From an uncultured Gammaproteobacteria bacterium (GTDB lineage Bacteria; Pseudomonadota; Gammaproteobacteria; Nitrosococcales; Methylophagaceae): 13,648 nt of DNA. The translations under genes and the position numbers were made by a program. Shown here piece by piece: positions 8,602 to 13,648 of the stretch. Under the pieces are notes generated by a model. The model had not been told where the DNA came from. It ran no database searches and saw nothing but the letters and a program-made list of their open reading frames with translations. The stretch lies in assembly GCA_913058195.1 (NCBI GenBank), contig CAJXPP010000032.1:1-13648 (forward strand), given 5' to 3'. Within the stretch, counting starts at the first letter, position 1. The number at the start of each line of letters is the position of its first letter.

Positions 8602-8636
8602 ATAATATAAATTACCAATTTAAAAGGTTATAAATA

Positions 8637-9743
8637 GTGGACGTTAATCCTTATTTAAAATTAATGGCAGACAAAAAAGCCTCTGATTTATTTTTTTGTA
8701 CAGGTACAGAGCCCCATATAAAAATTGAGGGTAATATTCGACCTGTTGGAACTCAAAAATTAGAGCCTGGTGATGTAGAAACCATGGCTCGAAAAATGAT
8801 GAATGAAGATCAGCATCAAAGCTTTGTGGATACACTAGAAAGCAACTTTGCTATACCGCTTAAGAATATTGGACGTTTTCGAGTTAATATTTTTCGCCAA
8901 CGCGGTGAAGTGTCTATTGTTATCCGATATATTCAAAGTGATATTCCACATCTAGACCAAATTAATCTGCCAGCTGCCTTAGAAAATATCATTATGGAAA
9001 AGCGGGGTTTGATTCTTGTTGTAGGGGCAACGGGGTCAGGTAAATCAACTACTTTAGCGGCGATGATTGGCTATAGAAACCGTAATTCTGTATCTCATAT
9101 TTTGACGATTGAAGATCCGCTCGAATTTATTCATCATCACGAAAAATCGATTGTTCAACAGCGTGAAGTTGGCATTGATACTCTCTCGTACGAAAATGCA
9201 TTAAAAAATGCCCTACGTGAAGCCCCCGATGTTATTTTGATTGGTGAAATTCGTGATATGGAAACCATGAAGCACGCTATTAATTATGCTGAAACCGGCC
9301 ATTTATGTTTAGCTACATTACATGCCAATAATGCTAATCAGGCCTTAGACCGAATTTTAAATTTTTTCCCTGAAGTCGCTCATCGCCAATTATTAACTGA
9401 TTTATCGTTGAACTTACGTTCTATTGTATCTCAGCGTTTGGTTCGAACTGTAGACAGTAAACTTACTCCTGCTGTTGAAGTCATGTTGAACTCACCTTAT
9501 ATAGCAGAATTAATAACTAAAGGTGATATTAGCGGTATTAAAGATGCAATGAAGGAAAGTGCCGAGGAAGGTACGATAACCTTTGATCAGGCCTTGCTAA
9601 CCTTATACCGTAATGGGAAAATCACATTAGAAGTAGCAATATATAATGCTGACTCAAAAAATGATCTTAGTCTTGCTATACGTATGGGTAGTGACGATGA
9701 TTCTGATGCAGGGGATGATGATTCTGAATTGATTTTAGGATAA
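8637..9743 (+). CDS. pilU: PilT/PilU-family twitching motility (retraction) ATPase, PilU type
   Basis: A 368-residue hexameric ATPase of the PilT family (Pseudomonas PilU about 382). PilU works with PilT in pulling type IV pili back into the cell, giving twitching, DNA uptake or adhesion control. Motifs: N-terminal KASDLFFCTGTEPHIKIEG (14-32), Walker A GATGSGKST (130-138), Asp box TIEDPLEFIHHH (157-168), Walker B ILIGEIRD (200-207, Glu204), and His box AETGHLCLATLHANNANQAL (218-237). That last stretch plus AAMIGYRNRNS (141-151) reads as PilU rather than PilT. The C-terminus is a short, very acidic tail (352-364). Start is GTG with AAAAGG nine bases upstream, 35 bases after the GspE-like gene, so the two are probably co-transcribed. 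No pilT is next to it, unlike the common pilT-pilU arrangement. The PilU assignment is by remembered similarity, not alignment. Confidence 0.92.
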   Translation: MDVNPYLKLMADKKASDLFFCTGTEPHIKIEGNIRPVGTQKLEPGDVETMARKMMNEDQHQSFVDTLESNFAIPLKNIGRFRVNIFRQRGEVSIVIRYIQSDIPHLDQINLPAALENIIMEKRGLILVVGATGSGKSTTLAAMIGYRNRNSVSHILTIEDPLEFIHHHEKSIVQQREVGIDTLSYENALKNALREAPDVILIGEIRDMETMKHAINYAETGHLCLATLHANNANQALDRILNFFPEVAHRQLLTDLSLNLRSIVSQRLVRTVDSKLTPAVEVMLNSPYIAELITKGDISGIKDAMKESAEEGTITFDQALLTLYRNGKITLEVAIYNADSKNDLSLAIRMGSDDDSDAGDDDSELILG

Positions 9744-9762
9744 GTATTTTGTAAATTTTGTC

Positions 9763-9793
9763 TGGTACATAAAGTTAAGGCAACGTGTATAAT
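9763..9793 (+). promoter_or_regulatory. Candidate promoter for accA
   Basis: A perfect TATAAT lies at 9788-9793, about 32 bases before the accA start and in the second-largest gap between genes of the window (81 bp). The -35 side is poor: GGTACA-like sequence at 9764-9769 gives a plausible 18-base spacing but matches the consensus weakly. AAGG at 9813-9816 is the ribosome site. Perfect -10 boxes occur by chance in AT-rich DNA, so this is suggestive only. Confidence 0.4.
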
Positions 9794-9824
9794 TCACACC
9801 AAATTTGAATGTAAGGTAACAATA

Positions 9825-10781
9825 ATGAAATTAAATTTCCTAGATTATGAGCAACCTATTGCTGAATTAGAGGCAAAAATTGACGAGTTGCGTTATATGA
9901 GTAATGACAGTGATTTAAATATCACTGAGGAAATTCAAAAGTTACAAGATAAAAGTGTTTCTTTAACAGAATCGATCTTTTCTGATTTAACGCCATGGCA
10001 AACGACCCAAATGGCGCGCCATCCTCAACGACCTTACACGCTAGATTATATTGAACGTATTATTACTGATTTTGAAGAACTACATGGTGATCGAACCTAT
10101 GCGGATGATGCTGCACTGATCACTGGTATTGGCCGTCTAAATGATCGTTCTGTGGTGGTCATCGGTCATCAAAAGGGACGTGATACAAAAGAAAAAGTAG
10201 CACGTAATTTTGGTATGCCGCGACCAGAAGGTTACCGTAAAGCATTACGTATTATGAAAATGGCTGAACGTTTTGGTATGCCTGTGGTGACATTTATTGA
10301 CACGCCTGGTGCTTATCCAGGTATTGGTGCTGAGGAGCGTGGACAAAGTGAAGCTATTGCACGTAACTTATTTGAAATGTCACAGCTTAAAACACCCATT
10401 ATTAGCACCGTTATTGGTGAAGGTGGTTCTGGTGGCGCATTAGCAATTGGTGTGGGTGATCATCTGATGATGTTGGAATACAGTGTTTATTCAGTTATTT
10501 CTCCTGAGGGTTGTGCTTCTATTTTGTGGAAAAGTGCTGAAAAAGCAGCTGAAGCCGCAACAACATTGGGTATTACATCGGAAAGACTGCACAGTTTGGG
10601 TTTAGTTGATCAAGTGATCAAAGAACCTTTAGGTGGTGCTCATCGTGATTTGGATGATACGGCTGAACGCGTAAAAGATGCGATTGAAGTTAAATTACGA
10701 GAATTAGAATCATTATCAACCGATGATTTAGTGGCCCAGCGCCAACAACGCTTATTGAGTTATGGAGAGTTTGAGGGCTAA
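9825..10781 (+). CDS. accA: Acetyl-CoA carboxylase carboxyltransferase subunit alpha AccA
   Basis: AccA (318 residues; E. coli 319) pairs with AccD to form the carboxyltransferase that moves CO2 from biotin on AccB to acetyl-CoA, giving malonyl-CoA, the first committed step of fatty acid synthesis in the cytoplasm. The N-terminus (NFLDYEQPIAELEAKIDEL, 4-22) is the usual helical arm. The crotonase-fold core shows DFEELHGDR (82-90), GHQKGRDTKEK (114-124), FIDTPGAYPGIGAEERGQ (157-174) and EGGSGGALAIG (199-209), which supply the oxyanion-hole glycines and CoA site, and ISPEGCASILWK (225-236). Start ATG has AAGG eight bases upstream. In E. coli accA directly follows dnaE; here two motor ATPase genes lie between them. 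A -10-like box upstream suggests its own promoter. tilS follows after 20 bases. Confidence 0.99.
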   Translation: MKLNFLDYEQPIAELEAKIDELRYMSNDSDLNITEEIQKLQDKSVSLTESIFSDLTPWQTTQMARHPQRPYTLDYIERIITDFEELHGDRTYADDAALITGIGRLNDRSVVVIGHQKGRDTKEKVARNFGMPRPEGYRKALRIMKMAERFGMPVVTFIDTPGAYPGIGAEERGQSEAIARNLFEMSQLKTPIISTVIGEGGSGGALAIGVGDHLMMLEYSVYSVISPEGCASILWKSAEKAAEAATTLGITSERLHSLGLVDQVIKEPLGGAHRDLDDTAERVKDAIEVKLRELESLSTDDLVAQRQQRLLSYGEFEG

Positions 10782-10801
10782 TTAATCCTTCAAATTAACT
10801 T

Positions 10802-12127
10802 GTGCTAAGTTCAGATGAAATAATTCGGTCGATAGCTGATAAGGCTTCGGGGAAAAGAGTTTGGCTTGCCTATAGTGGCGGTGTTGATTCACATGTCTTA
10901 TTGCATCTTTTAGCAACGATAGGTAGTGCTAATTTAAGCTCTATCCATGCTATTCATATTGACCATGGTTTACAGTCCCAGTCCCTGCAATGGTCACAAC
11001 ATTGTGCTGCTATTGCCGCTGAGTTAGAAGTAGACTTTGTTTCAGTCAAAGTGACTGTTGAGAATATTGAACATCTAGGAATGGAAGCGGCTGCTAGAGT
11101 GGCTCGATATCGTGCTTTAGAACAAAATTTAACAGAAAATGACGTTTTGCTCACGGCACAACACCGAGAAGATCAAGCCGAAACTTTATTACTGCAATTA
11201 TTACGAGGTGCTGGACCGAAGGGCTTAGCAGCAATGGCCGCTGATTTTCAATTAGGTAAGGTTGATGTTTTCAGGCCATTATTAACCGTATCTCAGAATG
11301 ATATTCTAGATTACGCTCATCATCATGAATTGAGTTGGGTTGAAGACCCTAGTAATGCGGATACACATTGGAACCGAAATTATTTACGACATACGCTTTG
11401 GCCTAGCCTTGTTGAACGTTGGCCCAGCGCTGCAAAGACCTTGAGTCGTAGTGCAGAACATTGTGCAGAGGCAAGCTCCTTATTAGATGATTTAGCCAAG
11501 TTAGACTTGCAAGCTTTGGCAGTAGGACCCTCTACAAATTCATTGCCTATTGATCAGCTACTGAGTTTATCATCAGCTAGACGTAATAATTTATTACGCT
11601 TTTTTATTAATTTAAAGCAGTTTTCAGCGCCATCTACAGTTAATTTACAGCGAATTGTCAATGAGGTGTGTTTAGCCAAACAGGATAGTGCGCCCATTGT
11701 CAGTTGGACTGGCATTGAAGTCCGCCGCTATCAAAACCAACTTTATTTTATGGAGCCGGTTGTTAAACCTGATAGCAAGCAGTTGATTACTATTTCTGAC
11801 ACTACTGATATTGACTTAGGGCAAGGCTGTACTCTCGAATGGCAACCATGTGTCGGAAAAGGTATTAAAGCATCACTGATAACAGATAGATTATCACTTC
11901 GCTTTCGTCAGGGTGGTGAACGTATAAAACCGCAAGGCAGCATACATCACCGAACTGTAAAACACTTATTTCAACAATGGGGTATTCCTCCATGGCAGAG
12001 AGAACGAATTCCGCTGATTTTCAGTAACGATGACTTGATTGCGATAACAGATTATTGTGTGAGCGATTTTGCAAGTGCCATGGATGACAAACAAGGCTAT
12101 TTTCCCGTAATAAAATTGCTTGATTGA
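10802..12127 (+). CDS. tilS: tRNA(Ile)-lysidine synthetase TilS
   Basis: TilS (441 residues; E. coli 432) uses ATP to attach lysine to C34 of the CAU-anticodon tRNA-Ile, so that it reads AUA and is charged with Ile rather than Met; the gene is usually essential. The PP-loop SGGVDS is at 25-30. The N-terminal ATPase domain also shows AIHIDHGLQSQS (50-61), TAQHREDQAETLLLQLLRG (117-135) and WVEDPSNADTHWNRNYLRH (179-197). The C-terminal TilS domains end with a substrate-binding module carrying RFRQGGERIKPQG (363-375) and VKHLFQQWGIPPWQRERIP (384-402). Start is GTG, the only usable option because a TAA in frame lies six bases upstream. There is no clear Shine-Dalgarno, so translation may be coupled to accA, 20 bases away. 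Confidence 0.97.
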   Translation: MLSSDEIIRSIADKASGKRVWLAYSGGVDSHVLLHLLATIGSANLSSIHAIHIDHGLQSQSLQWSQHCAAIAAELEVDFVSVKVTVENIEHLGMEAAARVARYRALEQNLTENDVLLTAQHREDQAETLLLQLLRGAGPKGLAAMAADFQLGKVDVFRPLLTVSQNDILDYAHHHELSWVEDPSNADTHWNRNYLRHTLWPSLVERWPSAAKTLSRSAEHCAEASSLLDDLAKLDLQALAVGPSTNSLPIDQLLSLSSARRNNLLRFFINLKQFSAPSTVNLQRIVNEVCLAKQDSAPIVSWTGIEVRRYQNQLYFMEPVVKPDSKQLITISDTTDIDLGQGCTLEWQPCVGKGIKASLITDRLSLRFRQGGERIKPQGSIHHRTVKHLFQQWGIPPWQRERIPLIFSNDDLIAITDYCVSDFASAMDDKQGYFPVIKLLD

Positions 12128-12143
12128 CCAGATTTTCATTGAG

Positions 12144-12159
12144 AGAAATGTCCATTTCT
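12144..12159. repeat. Short perfect inverted repeat in the tilS-pyrG gap
   Basis: AGAAATG, two bases, then CATTTCT, in the 101-bp gap before pyrG. The stem is AT-rich with almost no loop and no T-run after it, so it is not a convincing intrinsic terminator. As duplex DNA it is a 16-base near-palindrome that could be an operator. TTGAGA at 12139-12144 resembles a -35 box, but the matching -10 (TACTTT) is weak. It could be chance. Confidence 0.3.
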
Positions 12160-12228
12160 GTTACTTTGTATAGCTGATTTGAGTGTCGCCATTCCGGACG
12201 CACCATTTAATTAGAATTCTCCTAAAAT

Positions 12229-13599
12229 ATGCCTAAATTTATATTCGTAACTGGTGGTGTTGTCTCTTCCCTAGGTAAAGGGATTGCAGCAGCATCATTA
12301 GCAGCCATTCTTGAAGCACGAGGACTAAAAGTCACACTTGTAAAATTGGATCCGTATATAAACGTTGATCCTGGCACAATGAGTCCACTACAACATGGCG
12401 AAGTATTTGTCACTGATGATGGTGCTGAGACTGACCTAGATTTAGGTCACTATGAGCGATTCATTAATTCCAAGATGACAAAGTCAAATAATCATACTAC
12501 TGGGCAAATTTATGAAAATGTTATTCGCAAAGAACGTAGAGGCGAATACTTAGGAAATACAGTACAAGTAATTCCTCATATTACTGACGAAATAAAACGT
12601 TGCATCTATGAAGGTGGTGGTAATGCTGATGTCGCTTTAATTGAAATTGGCGGCACAGTAGGTGATATCGAGTCATTACCTTTCCTTGAAACAATTCGTC
12701 AAATGGGTACGCTACTAGGTAGAGAAAATGCGATGTTTTTGCATTTAACGCTAGTGCCCTATATCCCATCAGCCGGTGAGATTAAAACTAAGCCAACGCA
12801 ACATTCAGTTAAAGAATTGCGCACAATTGGTATTCAACCGGATGTATTGCTTTGTCGCATGGATCGCCCATTACCTGAAGCAGAGCGACGTAAAATTTCA
12901 TTGTTTACCAATGTACCAGAGAAATCAGTTATTACGGCTGTAGACGTTGATAGTATCTATAAGATCCCGTTGGAACTTCATACGCAAGGCTTGGATGAAA
13001 TTGTTGTTCAACAATTGCAATTAGATGCAAAACCAGCTGATTTAAGTGAATGGCGCCAAGTAGCCGATAATATAGATAATCCTGATGGCCAAGTCGATAT
13101 TGCTATGGTCGGTAAGTATATGGATTTAACCGAAGCATATAAATCGTTATCTGAATCATTGATTCATGCAGGCATTCATACTCGTACTAAAGTAAAAGTG
13201 CATTACGTTGACTCTGAGACCATCGAAAAAGATGGACCGGCATCAATTGCTGATATGGATGCAATCTTAGTGCCTGGTGGCTTTGGAGAACGTGGCGTAG
13301 AAGGTATGATTTTGACCGCCCAATATGCGCGTGAAAATAATGTACCCTATCTTGGTATTTGCTTAGGGATGCAAGTTGCAGTAGTTGAATATGCTCGTAA
13401 TAAAGCGGGTTTAGAGGGTGCTTACAGTACAGAGTTTGATTCTAATACGCCTCACCCTGTTATCGGTTTGATCACTGAGTGGCAAAGAGAAGATGGTAGC
13501 GTAGAACAACGTGACCATGATTCTGACTTAGGTGGAACAATGCGACTTGGTGGTTACCGTTGTGTTTTAGATAAGGGCAGTTTAGCCGAAGAAATTTAT
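12229..13599 (+). CDS. pyrG: CTP synthase PyrG (3' end missing at contig edge)
   Basis: Glutamine-hydrolysing CTP synthase, which makes CTP from UTP, ATP and glutamine in the cytoplasm. 457 codons are present of about 545 in E. coli. The synthetase domain is complete: FVTGGVVSSLGKG (6-18, P-loop), KLDPYINVDPGTMSP (39-53), HGEVFVTDDGAETDLDLGHYER (56-77), EIGGTVGDIESLPF (139-152) and KTKPTQHSVKEL (186-197). The glutaminase domain shows LVPGGFGERG (347-356) and the nucleophile Cys378 in GICLGMQ. The catalytic His/Glu pair near the C-terminus lies beyond the contig. Genomic sequence ends at the Tyr codon (13597-13599); an apparent stop at 13618-13620 comes from the adapter, adding a false LSLIHI tail. 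No good Shine-Dalgarno precedes the ATG, but the conserved N-terminus fixes it. Confidence 0.98.
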
Positions 13600-13648
13600 C
13601 TGTCTCTTATACACATCTGACGCTGCCGACGATCTACTCTGTGTAGAT
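13600..13648 (+). other. Illumina Nextera i5-side adapter with index (artefact)
   Basis: Synthetic library sequence. Bases 13600-13618 (CTGTCTCTTATACACATCT) are the reverse complement of the Tn5 mosaic end at 24-42. Bases 13619-13632 (GACGCTGCCGACGA) are the i5-side adapter. Bases 13633-13640 (TCTACTCT) are the reverse complement of index AGAGTAGA (S504). Bases 13641-13648 (GTGTAGAT) begin the P5 flow-cell sequence. It truncates pyrG and supplies a false in-frame stop. Confidence 0.98.

Noticed and set aside
9744..9787. Terminator after the PilU-like gene.
   Set aside because: The region is T-rich but has no GC-containing hairpin before the T stretches.
12144..12175. Inverted repeat after tilS as a Rho-independent terminator.
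   Set aside because: The stem is AT-rich with a two-base loop, and the following bases (GTTACTTTG) are not a T-run.
12021..12206. Reverse-strand frame of 61 codons over the tilS end and the pyrG gap.
   Set aside because: No recognisable protein features; most of it is opposite the conserved TilS C-terminal domain.
24..13618. Perfect 19-base inverted repeats near both ends (24-42 and 13600-13618), which look like a large Tn5-type composite transposon.
   Set aside because: They are the Tn5 mosaic end as used in Nextera kits, followed in each case by kit adapter and index sequence. There is no transposase gene, and the content is housekeeping.

Overview
This window is a contig from a gammaproteobacterium, with synthetic sequencing-library sequence still attached at both ends. 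Bases 1-42 and 13600-13648 are Illumina Nextera adapter, including both 8-base sample indices, so the genomic insert is 43-13599. The DNA is AT-rich (roughly 40% GC by eye) with even composition. The gammaproteobacterial call rests on the order dnaE-accA-tilS-pyrG, on DnaE of E. coli type (catalytic Asp at 401/403/555, same length), on NagZ and on a PilU-type ATPase. I cannot name a genus.

Layout: all eight genes are on the + strand with short gaps. Left block (85-3439): a YkuD-fold L,D-transpeptidase/carboxypeptidase-like enzyme with no visible signal peptide, nagZ (beta-N-acetylglucosaminidase of peptidoglycan recycling), and an MscS-superfamily mechanosensitive channel whose start overlaps the nagZ stop by four bases. 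Middle block (3466-9743): dnaE (replicative polymerase alpha subunit), then a GspE/PilB-family ATPase and a PilU-family ATPase. Right block (9825-13599): accA (fatty acid synthesis), tilS (tRNA-Ile lysidine synthetase) and pyrG (CTP synthase), the last cut off by the contig end after 457 codons.

How they fit together: most genes are housekeeping. The first two make a plausible cytoplasmic cell-wall recycling pair. The two ATPases sit inside a neighbourhood (dnaE-accA) that in E. coli has dnaE directly followed by accA. They are probably an extension/retraction motor pair for type IV pili or a related filament, encoded away from any pilin, platform or secretin gene in this window. The largest gaps are before accA (81 bp, with a good -10 box) and before pyrG (101 bp), where new transcripts could start. 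No stretch over 300 bp lacks a gene, and I see no RNA gene, CRISPR array, natural mobile element or convincing intrinsic terminator.

I do not see a new multi-gene system. The points most worth attention are the adapter contamination, which creates chimeric protein ends, the likely ElsL-like recycling enzyme beside nagZ, and the orphan ATPase pair.
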